From assembly GCF_001039355.2 (NCBI RefSeq), contig NW_019775069.1, forward strand, positions 770,027 to 834,026: a DNA stretch of 64,000 nt, read 5' to 3'. The translations under genes and the position numbers were made by a program. Origin of the DNA: Lingula anatina (taxonomy: Eukaryota; Brachiopoda; Lingulata; Lingulida; Lingulidae). The notes under the pieces are model-generated. The model did no database searches. It was not told where the DNA came from and worked only from the letters and a program-made list of their open reading frames with translations. Shown here piece after piece: positions 22,764-36,200 of the stretch (its first letter is position 1; every line of letters starts with the position of its first letter).

Positions 22764-22964
22764 TTTCCATAGATTAGATCGACCTACTTTAGATCGACCT
22801 AACTCCCTGGGGGTTCACGCTAAATAGCTGTCAGCCGGGCGGACACGAAAGTTAATTACCCCCTTACTGCTTGTAATAGGCGGGACGGACATTTAAGTCG
22901 GATTATCTGAAAGTAATCTAGTGAGACTCCCCGCGGGGATAGATCGATCTAAAATCTATGGGAA
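22764..22964. mobile_element. MITE-like element (~200 bp) inserted in the repeat array
   Basis: The left end TTCCATAGATTAGATCGA pairs with the right end TCGATCTAAAATCTATGGGAA as imperfect terminal inverted repeats. The insert interrupts the TTTCTTGC...GCTTGTTGTATAAAACAT block that is continuous in the neighbouring repeat copies at about 21826 and 24858. It contains GC-rich sequence unlike its surroundings. Confidence 0.6.
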
Positions 22965-23084
22965 TAGAGCCTTGTAGTGCTTGTTGTATAAAACATATTC
23001 CAGTTGATCTGAAATTTTCCTAGATTCATTCTTCTTCGTTACCAGTCTCAGTCTCTTTTACCTATGTTTACTAGTGATCCATGG

Positions 23085-23345
23085 AGCGAAGTGACATTCT
23101 GACAAAAACGACGTTATGATCACATAAAGGGTCTGAGGTCAAATGCGTTTTCGCAGTTGTAACGGAGATGAGTGAATGGTCACCTTGTTTTAGTTCCGTC
23201 AAATCTACAGAGAATCAAATTGTAGATTTTTGGCCAAGTCTTTTTACATCATGCAAGAAGAAACTGTTCAATTATGACGTCAATGGCAGCATCCATTTTA
23301 GACAAATGATCCATATCCCTCAGTTTGCAACATCAAGCCCAACAT
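23085..23345 (-). repeat. Inverted copy of part of the repeat unit
   Basis: Read on the minus strand, this segment matches the direct-strand block around 22030-22260 and 21175-21400: CATCAT near the GGATATGGATC motif, the TTTGATTC/CTACA block, then CATTTGACCTCAGACCC and the CGTCA motifs. The array therefore contains inverted as well as direct copies. Confidence 0.6.
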
Positions 23346-23399
23346 GAAGCAGCTACAAAAATAGTTCTGGAATAAATAAGCTGATAACTGCTCACTATG

Positions 23400-24400
23400 C
23401 CACTCAGGTGTGACACCTGAATATACTCACTCATGTAATTCTGGGTCACATTCATCTACACTCAGACCACGCTCAGACCAGTCTCAGACCAGAGAGGGTG
23501 TACAACAGTTTCTTTCTCTGAGACTCCACAATTATGTAAGTTTTATTTTAATTTCATGTATTTATTTCATGTATCTGTTTTATTGTAAGGTATTTTGTAC
23601 TTTTTTGTTTTAGTGACCAGCAATGTACTACCAGCAGCACAATATGGTGATACGCAACTTTCAAAATAAAGACGAGAAACCAAGCTGCGTTCAATTAAGT
23701 CTTAGAACTATCCCGATACAGTCTCAGCCCAATTCCAATAGTCAACAGACAGCTCACTTGCGACAAAAGGCTTGGGCCTGGATAGCTAATAAAAAAAGTG
23801 ATGCCTAAGGAACAATCACAGTAGCGGCAAAGTCCTAAGAACAAGCCATTAGTATGGGAAAAACAGAGAAGGCTTCAGATAAAATATTAGAGAGAAAATA
23901 CCTGCATTTTTTTTTTTTTTTTTTGAAATAACAAATGAGTAATATATGGGGAGACAGTAGCGAGTATTGAACACAAGTTTTTTTCCAATATGCACTTGGA
24001 CCAGTATGATGAACATGTCAAAAACACTTACCTTAACGCAATCAAGATGTACAAACAATACAGTAAAAATGTAGATGAAAATTCAGACTATCCCATATAA
24101 CTAAAAAAAGGGAGATTCCCATATGTACAGGTTACAGAAAGGATTGGTCAGAATTTAAAACAATATGGCAAAGTAATTACTTCCATTTGGTCCACTTTAT
24201 GAATTCTTACGATCAAAGTTAGGGATTCTCAAACAAACGGCCAATGATCAAGCATTATTAAAACCTGTCAAAACACAAAAACAAAGTCATAGTCACAATG
24301 TAAGAGCACTTCAGAGTGACAGTTGTTTTTTGCACAATAGCAACTCTCATACCACTAGTCAGTGTAAACTGTTTTTATCTCTTACAGTGCCTGCGTTCTG
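23400..24400. other. Non-repetitive insert with no supported gene
   Basis: This kilobase separates repeat copies. ORFs of 60-70 codons at 23410-23613 and 23623-23808 have no recognisable domain, no splice-supported extension and no match I know. It includes a T-run near 23908-23925. I see nothing I can annotate as a gene. Confidence 0.5.
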
Positions 24401-24682
24401 GTGTAGTAAATTTTAATGTACTATAAAAATAGTTTTTCGATTTAAAATGGAAACAGCTATCAAGACGTGAATAAACATATTCATGGGTTTATTTTTGCAT
24501 GCTATATAACATGTTTGCAAAACATCTACGGTATACCTGTTTGTGAATATTCATGAACGAAGACGAGACCATCTACCATGATATTTTGACCATGTCCAAA
24601 TGCTACGACTAGTCTATCGTATTGAAACATGACAATCGGTGACATATCATTTTTATAACGATGAACTTGATAACCATGGCTT

Positions 24683-24687
<5 letters not shown>

Positions 24688-24717
<30 letters not shown>
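24688..24717 (+). repeat. A homopolymer (30 A)
   Basis: A run of 30 A lies inside the last repeat copy. Confidence 0.97.
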
Positions 24718-24718
<1 letters not shown>

Positions 24719-25059
24719 AGCAGTTGATGACATTCTTTAGAATATTAGAATATTCTCAAACTTTTATTTTGGCGAGAATTTCAATTTAACGCTTTTTTTG
24801 CAATTTCTTTTTTTTTTACCTTAGGTATGATATGACAAGCAGGCCTACACAGCTTGTTTCTTGCTGCTCTTGTTGTATAAAACATTTTCCACTTGATATG
24901 GAATTCTTTAAGATCCCTCCCTTCCTCGTTACCAGTCTCGTAACATGACAAAACGAACACATGACCTCACATCCTCTATGAGATCATGACGTCGATTACG
25001 TCAGAGCGTCACGTCCCTACGTTCACAGACCATACACATACAAGTAGCAACTAGATGTT

Positions 25060-27006
25060 CGACTTGATTTTGCAAAATGAAAATCAGCAAACTTTTATTC
25101 AAAATGTAGCAGAACGCAAAACGAAAAAAAAAAACCGGTAAAAATCATTAATATAACTATAACTCTTTAAAGGTCGACTTATATAAATCTGGAAATTTCC
25201 GCAAAATTGTCTTGAAATAATTTTGCAAACGCAATTGAAGAGATCTCAATGTCGGTGTCGTTGAAAATGGACTTTATTATTTTGTATTTTATATTTATAT
25301 TAAATTTTATTAGTAATTTTTTTTATTGTAAAAAAAAACCAGAAAAGAAAAAATCAAAGTAAAGCAGCCAGTGTATAAATTTTCATATTTTTAATTCTAA
25401 TTAAAGGCGAGCTACAATATTTGATAGGAAAATTACAACTCGTGGCTTAAATCTCATTAAAATTTCCCTTAAAATGCCCTGCTTCCTATAAAATTGTAAG
25501 CTAAACAGTACGCATGAAATGAAATAAGGCTGATACATAATATGTTACCATCAAGTCTTTCACTAATAAAAGTTTAAGAGTAGCAAAGTTAGAGTTTAGA
25601 AAAGTACAAGATTAAAAAAATATAAACTTCTGAATATCAAATATATATTAATATTTTCTGTACACGATTAGACAATAAAATTTATCTTGCCCCAATCTCC
25701 ATTTAAACGAGATTGAACTCTTGCAAATTCCCTGCATAATCTTTTGCATTTATTCACAGTTTTTACATATTAGAAAGTCTTATGGTATTTATTCCTTTGG
25801 TAATTAGTCTAAGCCAAGTTGTTCTCTTGAAATAAAATCAAATAAAATGCATAATCAAAATATACACTGTTATATATGAAATACCAAAAACACTTCTACA
25901 AATATTGTAATCCACAATCATTATGATTGCTTTTGGAATGTTTTTCTTGTAATTATTGAGCACACTTGCCTGTTAACCACAGTTAACTACTAAGTATAAA
26001 ATAGCTACTACTGATTGACTAAGTGTAAACAATGGGATCATTTTATTATTTAATTAATAAAATGAATTAACTATTTTTCTGGTAAAAATAACTAACCAGA
26101 ATATGTTTCAAACTTCAAATCTCAAACAGAGCACATTCCAAAACAAGAGTTTACAACTACGAGATTCCACAGCAAAACAACTTATCCACCATCATAAATG
26201 CTTCACATGAAGCCATAGCACCTTAACAAAGATTCATTATTCAAGCAAAAAGCCATCTTGGAATGATAAGATTCCCTGTTCAATACCATGAGCATTGAAT
26301 TAAATCTATATTAAAGAAACAGATTTATGTTCAACCCAAGATATTTCCTGCTTTGGGAACTAAAATAGGAAAAGTGATGTTGGTGTTGAGTGGAATGGAT
26401 TGGGAACATGAAGCTGACATATTTGACTATCAAAATTAGATTCAAACATTTAATGGTGTCTTTCCAGTCAACTATCATATTTTTGTATCCTTACTATTGC
26501 ACACCTTCAAAGCACACAAGAAATGAAAGAACTACAATCTAGGCAATTCTGATAGCAAAAAATACAAGTAACTGTGACAAAGATCAAAACTGATTCTTAA
26601 AGCATGACATGCAAGTTCTCTAAATTTGTATAAATAGAAAGTGCCCATGTACTTGCATAAAAAAATAAATTCAACACATTTTAAAAATCATGCATCAAGT
26701 GGGGTTTTACCCAAGGCACCCTTTTTTGGTTAACATAAGATATAAGTAAGATTCTTAGTAGTAATTAACTCCTAAATCAAACAAAAACACAAAAGTAAAA
26801 TAATGAAGAAATCCTGCACCAATATCTGAAAATGAAGAAATCCTGCACCAATATCTGAATAGACAGTAGTTCTGAATAACAAAATTAAAAAAAATAAATA
26901 AATAAAGCACAGCTGTAGTGATCTAACTAAGCAAAATTATGCTTCTTACACTGAACATGCCTCTCTTTTTAAACTAAGAATGCTGTTGCTTAAAGCTACA
27001 TTGTAA
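25060..27006 (-). other. Probable TXNDC16 3' UTR and flank
   Basis: This AT-rich, non-coding stretch lies between the stop codon and the repeat array. Minus-strand AATAAA hexamers occur at 26042-26047, 25788-25793, 25749-25754 and 25094-25099, so the 3' end cannot be fixed. A 24-bp direct repeat lies around 26812-26858. Confidence 0.45.
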
Positions 27007-27227
27007 TCAGAGCTCAGTGTGTATGTGCTCCATGGTACTTTTTCCATCTTGAGGCTTCTGTTGCTTGTTTTCTGAGTGGTGGTGGTGGTGGTGGTGGTGG
27101 TAGATTCGTGATTTATCTTTAAGCTCTAGGACATCTGCTACCTCGTCCTCCTTATCGGAGTTGCTGTCTGTTATCGAATCATGTGTTGCAGCCATGTTGT
27201 CATTATCATCACGTTCCTCGCCGTGCC
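27007..27227 (-). CDS. TXNDC16: TXNDC16 last exon: acidic tail, His8 and HTEL end
   Basis: The exon encodes an acidic tail (DSNSDKEDEVADVLELKDK), eight consecutive His (residues 844-851; codons 27076-27099), a Lys/Gln-rich stretch and the C-terminus STMEHIHTEL. HTEL is a known KDEL-type variant on some ER-resident carboxylesterases and could retain this protein in the ER. The His run is encoded by pure CAC repeats. Confidence 0.9.
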
Positions 27228-30200
27228 CTGAAATATGGGTATAGACAGAAATATGTTAACCAATCACAATCAAATATACACTATGACCTTTTCTTTTCCA
27301 TTGCATAATAAAAAGTCTCATAATTACAGTCTCAAAAAATTTTAAGTATAAACTTTGTGACAGCAAACTTATAATTTAACTGCTAAATCACACTGTACAA
27401 AATGGTTTATTTATAGATATCTTTAAACATGAAACAGAAGCTTTATTCCCAAACCTGTTCCTAGCCATTCTTCTCTTTTATCATCGTCAACAGGACGAGG
27501 AGCTGAATCTCCACCGTCTGGATACACCAAAGGTAGGAAATCATGACCTGGTTTCAATGGTTTCCAATCACCCTTTGGCAAAGACACTGCAAGGCATTTA
27601 GAAGTTATGCTTTATTTAATAAGAGAACTTTAATGAATCTGTAACCTGTATGTAGCAACTGCAAAGAAAATATCAAACTAAGTTGAAATGCTCTTATTTA
27701 ATTTTGGTTCTTATTCAAAGTATAGAATGATTAATCATTTTGGACTTGGGGCATATACCGATGAAGTTCCAAGAAACAAACAAATAAATGCAAATGTTTT
27801 CACTTACAAATATCTAATCAACTCAATTATGTTAAAACTAAGCTAAACAAAAACATCGACTTATAACCTCAACTCTTCAAAATTATAACAGTACAGGCTT
27901 CTCAGAGTCTTATAAAAAGTGACTTTTAAAGAATAAGACCTGATTTTACAGAATATACTGACCGGTTGCCTCACTGTTCCCATTCTGGACATCTTGAAGC
28001 CACTTCATAATGGCCTCCCTACTCGTATCAGTCTTGCTATATACATGAACTTTTCCCTGAAATTATTATAAAATTCTAATTTTCCTTATTCTAAATATTC
28101 ATGCATTATTTTGAGCTCACCAAATTTTGAAAATAAGTTAGCAGGACTTTATATAATTAAATTTGTTACATGTTTAAATACACTATTTTAAGTTACCATG
28201 ATTTCACCATGTCCTTAAGCCCTTGGTTCATAAATTCATATTAATTGTACTTAAAACTAGTGACAATTCAAGTAATACTCACCTCCTTGTGGTTGACAAC
28301 AACAACAGCAGGAAATGTTGGGTTATTGACATATTTCTTCAGAAGCACTGTCCCTAAACTAATATCATCATACCTGAAAAAGTATTATATTTTAATGTGT
28401 ATGGTCCTGTAGCCCTGTGGTCCTTAAAGATAACTCGAGTATCAAACACCATAACATGGGAACAAATTTTCAAATTGCTGACATCACTTAAGTCAATCTT
28501 CTGTCAGAGAATGTGTCTGTTACATGCAAGTCACTTATAAGGACCTTTTTCTGATAATTGTCTTGTTCAAATATGAACAGAAACAATCATTAATATAGGA
28601 CTGTCTTTATCACAAATTTTATAGTGTAACTCGGTATAGAACTTTCAGCAACTTCAGTCACACTGAAGAGACTGAAGAGATTGCTGTTGTAGTCAGTTTC
28701 TACATAAAAGAAATCACGTACACATCCATCCAGGCAAACTGCATCTGTGGCACTTCCCCACTGGCTGCAACATGGCCAAGAGTTGCATGCACTCCATCTG
28801 CTTTGAAGTCTTCACCAAATAGTATGACAAAAGGCAAGCCTTTGCTGTAGTAGGATGGAAGTGTCATTGGAGTCAACTCAGGCTACAATTACAAGAGCAC
28901 ATCTTATACAATATAAAATAAAAACACACTAATGAAATAAAACAAAAGCAGTACTCAGCAGATTTAGATATTGAGAAAATTCATTTAGAATGCAGATTGG
29001 TGTTTGGCCAGACCAACCCAAACTTAAAAGGTGTACACATCTAAATATCTTAAACATCCTTTTCATTTTTGAACTGTTCATAAAGTTGATCTCCACCTAA
29101 AGATAACAAACAATACTAATGTGATAAAATAGTTCAAAATGTACTTCATTTTTACTTGGTTAAAATCTCAGCAATGTTTTAGCTCTAGGCAAATTCTACC
29201 AAATTGAATAGGGTATTGCAAGGGGGGACTCATACAAACACCACACTTACAAACACAGGCAGCCGAGCTTGTTTCACAAATGCTGATAGTTCTTGTTCAT
29301 TTGTGAGGGATCCACGGTACATAACATGAGGTTGGAACGGATCTGCTGTCTTCAAAACCACTATAGCTGGTGACTTTGCCTTAAAGTTTTCTTGTCTGAA
29401 AATATGTACACACCCTTATTATAATATTTTGTGGTTCTATATACAATTCATCATAGGAAGACCAAACAGCCCCAAAGATTAATAATTACAACTTTTTATG
29501 AAAAAATATCTATAATTTCATAACTTACAAATATTTCTTGGACGTTTCAAGGTCTACAGCCAAACCAAACACAGCTTCTGCCCGTAGCTTTTCTGCAACC
29601 TTGTTAAAAGTCTCTGTCTCTGTAATATTGAAAGTCAAAAATACTGAACAGTAACAAACATATCCAATGATTAGATCTCCATAAAGACAAACATGGCAAG
29701 ACAATAACAGTACATCATATCATATTGAAAATGTATTTGCATTCATGTAAAATTTAAAAGAATTTTTTACTGACAATCATGTGAACATTAAAAGAAAGAG
29801 GCAAAATTACCAAAAGCATATTATAATCGGCCAAATAATTTTATTTACTCAGCTGGTAAAAAAACTAACCTACCTGTCAAATCAAAAAATCGACAACAGT
29901 TCTTTTTAAACTATTCTTTTTTGTCTCTTTTGTCATGTGCATGTAAGTCTGCCTCACCTTTTCGAGAAGCATCATTAAACAGTGCTAAAACTGAAGTATT
30001 ATATATGTTGTCAGTCTGTTCAGGCAAGTTGCTGGCTATGAACTGGGAAAGTTTTTCATCAGATTCCAGGGTTACTGGAACAGGCTTTTGGTACCTGTCA
30101 ATCAAAAATAAAAACACTAAGCTATATTAAATCTAAAGAACATGTATAATTTGCTAATGACCATAGGCTTGGTTGGGATTTTACACTTCTTATCGCATTT

Positions 30201-33200
30201 AAATCAAAGTATGCCTTCCACACCACATTTGTTCACTGTAATTGACTTCAAATAGGCAATCTCATGTTAAAAAACTGATATTTTCCATCAAAAGAGTAGA
30301 ATAAGTCAAATCTCACAGACCAGTTGTGATAAATCTTCCTAATAAAAGAGCTGCAAGAGTTATTGTAGTTTGCATCATTTTATTTTATTTTTACAGTATT
30401 TCTCTTACATTTTTACAGTTTTAATAACAGTGTCTCCATCCCACATGCCTTTGTACTCCACTGGTTCCATATTCTTACGGTATATTCTTAAGACAGGGTA
30501 CTGGGTAATGTTTTGTTTGCCTGTAATGCAGTTTTCTTAGATAATTAGTAAAGCAAATGTAAATGATCACTAAACTAAATGCCATGTACAGTTAAATATA
30601 GAAAATATCTATATATACTTAAAATCTTAAAGAGTGGCAAAAGTAACTGCAATGCTCATTCCAAAGTACAGTAAAATTTGTACAAATTAAATATTCATAT
30701 TCAAATTTAATAATGGACAAGGGACTAACATTTGCATAAACACAAATATACCATTAACAGATATTCACAATGATATATTTTTTGTCATAAGGTTTCTTAC
30801 CACACACATCAGTCCAATCCCAGCACTCAATGCTCGCTAGAGGACTATCAGCACTATTTGTATAAACATCCAAGGAGGCATCAGCAAAGGAGCGAAGGAA
30901 AGCCATGCTTTCCGCATCCACTGTAAAACATGAATTTTTTAATTTTACATAAAGGCACACAAGAAATTTTCAAAACAAGTTTCAGATTTAGCACAACATA
31001 AGGCATTAAAATAATATGCCCAATACACAATGAGACTAAAACAAATCACTTCAAATGAAATTTAAAGTATCAGACTGCGGACTTGAAGTAAGAAAAGGAT
31101 TCATATTTCTATTTTCTTTTTTCATAAGGACTGGTGAATCCATATAGTCAGTAACTCAGTTTTAGAATCATTGAGCAATCTTGCAATAACTCACTCTTGA
31201 AGTAAAACAAAACAGCAACAAGGTCCTTCTCTTGGATAGTAGTTGGGAATGTTTTATCTGTGAGAGTGGGTATGAAAGTTGTGTTTATAATTTCCTCTGC
31301 CAGTTTCAACCTGAACACGGATTCCTCCACTGCATCATCTTGAGTATCTTCACCCTCCACCTCCTCCTCATATTCTGTGGAATGGTTGACATTATGGTTA
31401 ATGGTAACAAAGCACATGAACAGTGAAATACTGAACAAAGTCAAATTGACCTTTGCCTCAAAAACATTAAGGTAGATTTTTTGTATCAAAATTAGCATAT
31501 TCAAAAGCCATTCGATGAATTATTTGCCCTCCCCCCCCTCTCTTTCTTGCATTTACCATAACATGGCATAACTGTGGCTTTTAACATGTTTGACCAAAGG
31601 ACAGTCTTATATGATCAATATGAACATCTTCCTTTCTTTTTTACTCATAAGCAAAAAATGTACAAGACCATACACAAAAAAGTATGCTTGTAAACATATG
31701 CTTTAAAATATATCTTCTTACTGCAACAATGTACAGATGTTAAAACATTCTATTTGCTATTCTCAAACTTTTTTATGTAACAATAATCAAAACTTTTTCA
31801 GTACCCATTTCCATCTCCTCCTGTGTGTCCTCCTCACTGCCTGATGTGGTTTCTTCAAGGAAATCTTGCATGAACTTAGTAACAAATGCCAAGGCATTTC
31901 CCTCAGAGAACTCGTCATTCATATATGAAACATCCTTCTTCTGAAAGCAAAGAGGGGTTGGAGACATTTGCCTTTTATAATTGAAATAAAAATGGGAAAG
32001 AATATAACATATATGACAAAAAGAAAGAACAAAGGTTTAACTCCAGCATACAATATTTTCATCAAACACAAACACAATTAGCAGGTTTTGAAAAAAATTA
32101 AGGCCCTTTATTTACATTAAGAACTAGAATCCCTAACTACAGCCTTGCAATAGTACATGAACAATGATGCATGGTCTTATAATAAGTATTATTAAATAAT
32201 TCTGATCAAATAGGCATTCCAATTTGAAATGAAATGTACTCAGTATTGATTACCTGTGGCTCCAGCATTTGGACGGCAATATTTGGAATCTCAGAGGGTG
32301 GCTGGAGGCCTCTTGACTGAAGTACACCCTTTCCAACTTTATCTCTGTAAAATAAAAAAAAATTTGCATTTTTTTGGGATTTCAAATGTATGAGNGGCCT
32401 TACATGAGAACTGTTACAACCAGTACTCGGGTAAAGTTGAGAAATTAAGGAAAATTAAGAGATTGGGGCAAGAGATGAGAATTTTACAAAATATCATTGG
32501 TACACTTACACATCAACTGTAACTACCCCAGCAACACCTTCAAAAGTGAGAGCTAATTTCATGGCTACGCTATCCACATAAACTTTCTCTATCTGTCCAC
32601 TGTGCATCACATAGACAATTCCCTTCATCTCATTGTCATATGGAGTTGTCGAGTCTACTAATGGGTGCTTGGAAAAAATAAACAGTCAGAGTTATTTATT
32701 GTGAACTAAAAATATTTTTTAACTTCCACACAAGCGTAAATGAATGATTTCATTGCAAAACGTAAAATGTCTTTATTTCCTGAACAAAAATTATATGAAA
32801 TGTTCTATAGATTTTTGTTTATGTCTTTTTTTTTCTACCTAGCATATGGTCCTACAGCATGATAAGAAATAATTAAATACTGCCACAATGAAATACATTA
32901 TAACTTGGATTTAAGCAGTCTTCACTATATTTACATAAAATATGTAGACATTTTATTTCCTACAAATCTAGAAACACATCTTTAACTGATAAGACGAAAA
33001 AAATAATTTTCTCATTTGCTCATTATGTCCCCAACTTACCACTAATGGCAGATATAGAGTTTTGCTGTATTTAATAACAGAGGCCAAGTCCATCTTGCCT
33101 TCATACTGGTTACTGTCACACTTGCCTGTTGTAGCCTGTTTACAACGAAAGACCCACATCAGAGCTTTTTTGTTGGTATCACCATCACTGTAAATTGAAA

Positions 33201-36200
33201 AATAAGGGTTCGCAAAAACTTCTGGCACATATATAAATACTATTAAGAGATGCCTTCACTTCAGTCTTTACTACATATTTACATTGGTATTCAACCTTAA
33301 CAATACTCCATGGTGGAGGTTAAATTGACATTTTTAATCACAAATTTGTGTAAATACTTACATCATTTTACTGACAACTTTCTTGTCTGTTGTCAGTGCA
33401 AATTTGATGCCTTTGGTGTGGTAAACAAAAGCAACCCACATGAAAATTCTATGCTCTGAAAGATGAAGGTATCATATATATGTAATTCTTCACACAAACA
33501 CCGTGTGTTGTTGTCATTTACTTTGACTAAATGCTCAAACTATCCAAACAATGATAACAAAGACACCATGTTTTCAATATACTGCTCCAAAACATTTTCA
33601 TCATAACATTATGAAGATACAAAGCATTCTATTTTGTGTTTTAAGTAGTTAAACTTATAAGTCAAGTTACTTCAAGTTGGCTTATAAAATTAAAAGAAGA
33701 CCTTTTAACTTATCTAAAAAAAAAAACTAAGAAAAATACTTTTCTCCATATATATATATAAAATCATTAAACTACACTACATATTTTGAAAAAAAAAGTT
33801 TGTTTGAACATTGCATCACTTCACTACAAATCAACCTACCATAACTTCCAACTGATTTCAGCCATGCAAATACAATATCATTCTGTCCCTGGTGTCTTTT
33901 CTGCAATTCCCCAAGTTCCGACTCAGTACTGATAATGGGCACTTCTTCTAAAAGAGCTAATCTGGAAATGAAGACATAATATGCAATTCAGTTCTTAGGT
34001 TATTATTTATCCCAGTAAAAATTTAAGAAATTCTGATAAATGACTTCTGGATATAATTCTAAGGATCAAAGATCCTACTTGTATTCCTTTTAGCTATATA
34101 AACATGGCCATTCATAAACATGTTCAGTCCATTCATGGTCATGGAAACCAATTTACAGAAGGGAAAAAAGGTTATCTATTGGGTACGACAATAGGAGTTT
34201 TCAATGCAACTTCCATTTATCCTTAGTTATGACTTGTGTTTAATCTTCCACAAACAAAACTCCACATTTCTACATTTTTAAATATTTTCCAGACTATGTG
34301 GCACCAAAGATAGCTACATGCACCCATTAACATAGAACTACATGGCTAAAGTAAATGAAGCATATGATGAGGATGATGAAAAGAATTATTAATGGCTAGG
34401 CAACTATTCATCAAGCCTCAAATGGTAGATTCATCAAAGTAGTATATCTCTCTTGAGGAATTAATTATGAAAGAAAATTTCATTGCTGTGCAAAATAGGT
34501 GAAATTACTTGACTGTTTAAAACATGATCATGTTAAGTGTTGGGATGAGAACTGATGCAATTCTTTCTTATCTCACCTCCTTGTGACAACAGCTGTGAAA
34601 AATAGGAGATATCAGATAAAACATAGACATCTTCTTCATAAAAGCTTAGCAAGCAAACAAGTCAATATGAGACACATCCTGACAAATAGCTTTGATGTGA
34701 TAATGATAATAAATGCCTGTTTCAAGAGGTTTTAGTGAACAATACTATAATGTTAAAATTAAAAAATTTTTTTTGTTCATATGAATGTGCTGCAGAAGTG
34801 ACAGTTAAGACATTACACCAAGTTTTAACATATTACCCAGAGACTCAGTTCATATTTGTTTTATTTTACAGAATGCCTTGTGTTAAGATGCAAATAAAAT
34901 ACATGTGCAAATCACTGAGATTTCACCTTGAATGAAGTATTTGAATTTTAGTCTAAAACATTAAGTCTAAAACATTTGTTTAATGCATTTATCCGAGTTT
35001 ATGGCTTTTTTCTTTTTCTTTTCTTTTTTTTATTTTGATCATCCATAGCCATAGAAGCAAATTTACTAATGTTAGTTGTGGTTCTTTGAACATGTATTGT
35101 GCTTCAAGAGGATGATGTCATGCATCAAAGATATAATCACATAAAAATCACCATTTTCGATTTAGATATTTTTTGCTTAAAATATCACAAGAGGCTAATA
35201 GAAAATGTGTAAAAAAAAAAATGAAACAAACACTGATTGAAATGAGTAAGGAATCTTGGAAATTCACCACCTATAGGATTCTATAGTATTTTTTCAAATG
35301 ATTTTGAAAAACAGAAAAAATTTAAATATTTTTCCACAAAATCAAGGGGTTAAATTAAGAGATTTGCTTTTAGAAAGTCATAGTAATAGCAGATAAATAT
35401 TTTTGCACTGGTGATACTCAGATACAAAGGCTTTATTTAATGGTCACAAGTCAAACTTACTGCAACAAATTCCCTATGATAGAATCCACATCAAACATGG
35501 TATCCAATTCCAAATCCATGAATTCTGTACCATCCCTGAAAAGATTCACACACACCAAAATATCAGTAAAATTGTAAAATTGACCAAAATTGACTTATGA
35601 CTCAGAATATAATAAATAATGCACATATCAATTTCAAGTTCATAATTGATATGAAGTGAAAAATCTGCTGGGAAATCAAATTACAAAGAGACCGACCCAG
35701 ACTATTTGCAAAAATAACCATCTTCAATGAAGTTTCTTCATGACTACTCATTTATCAAATGAAGGTTTCCTGTAACAATTAAGAAAAGACAACGGGTAAT
35801 CAACTTTCATTAACCCACTGCTGGTTCAGTGAAACACTTAATAGGTTATATCACAAGGGAGAAGACATCAAAAAGATCCATAATGTGCACAGGAAACCTG
35901 TGAAAGAACAGAAAATAGCTAACACAGCTTTCAATGCCTACCTAAATGTGTAAACACTTCTCTCTGAATTCTTCTTTGAACAATATGGCTGCACTGCATA
36001 TTGTTGACAGCTTACCTGTGTAAAAATTATAATACACAATGCATTTTAAAATAAAAGAATTCACCTGGGTATAAGAAGTGTGAGAAACTAAAAAATTTCA
36101 ACAATGCTACTGTTTCATATAATCACAGTTAGCATAATTAAATGTTAAAAAAGAAACAATTAAAAAAAAATAAATAAACATTGTGTGAATTATGAAAATA

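Larger units (their letters stand above)
20480..25050. repeat. Diverged ~0.9-kb repeat family in the convergent intergenic region
   Basis: A block resembling GAAAAGATCCATCTACC (then a motif around ATATTTTGACCATATCC) occurs near 20705, 21558, 22488 and 24571. A block rich in TGACGTC and ACGTCAG motifs next to ATGACCTCACATCC occurs near 21050, 21920 and 24957. A third, with CGTCACTACGCTACA, occurs near 20500, 21385 and 22245. The spacing is about 0.86-0.93 kb for the first copies; the last is displaced by inserted DNA. No protein-coding frame was found. It may be an old tandem array or a non-autonomous element. Confidence 0.75.

Noticed and set aside
23410-23808. Two short ORFs in the intergenic region as a possible small gene
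   Set aside because: No conserved motif, no supporting splice pair, and neighbouring sequence is repeat-derived.
20480-25050. An autonomous transposon or retroelement gene
   Set aside because: No transposase, reverse transcriptase or integrase-like frame was found on either strand.
27076-27099. His8 as an affinity-tag contaminant
   Set aside because: It lies inside a spliced genomic exon in frame with the rest of TXNDC16, flanked by intron sequence, and is encoded by a triplet repeat.
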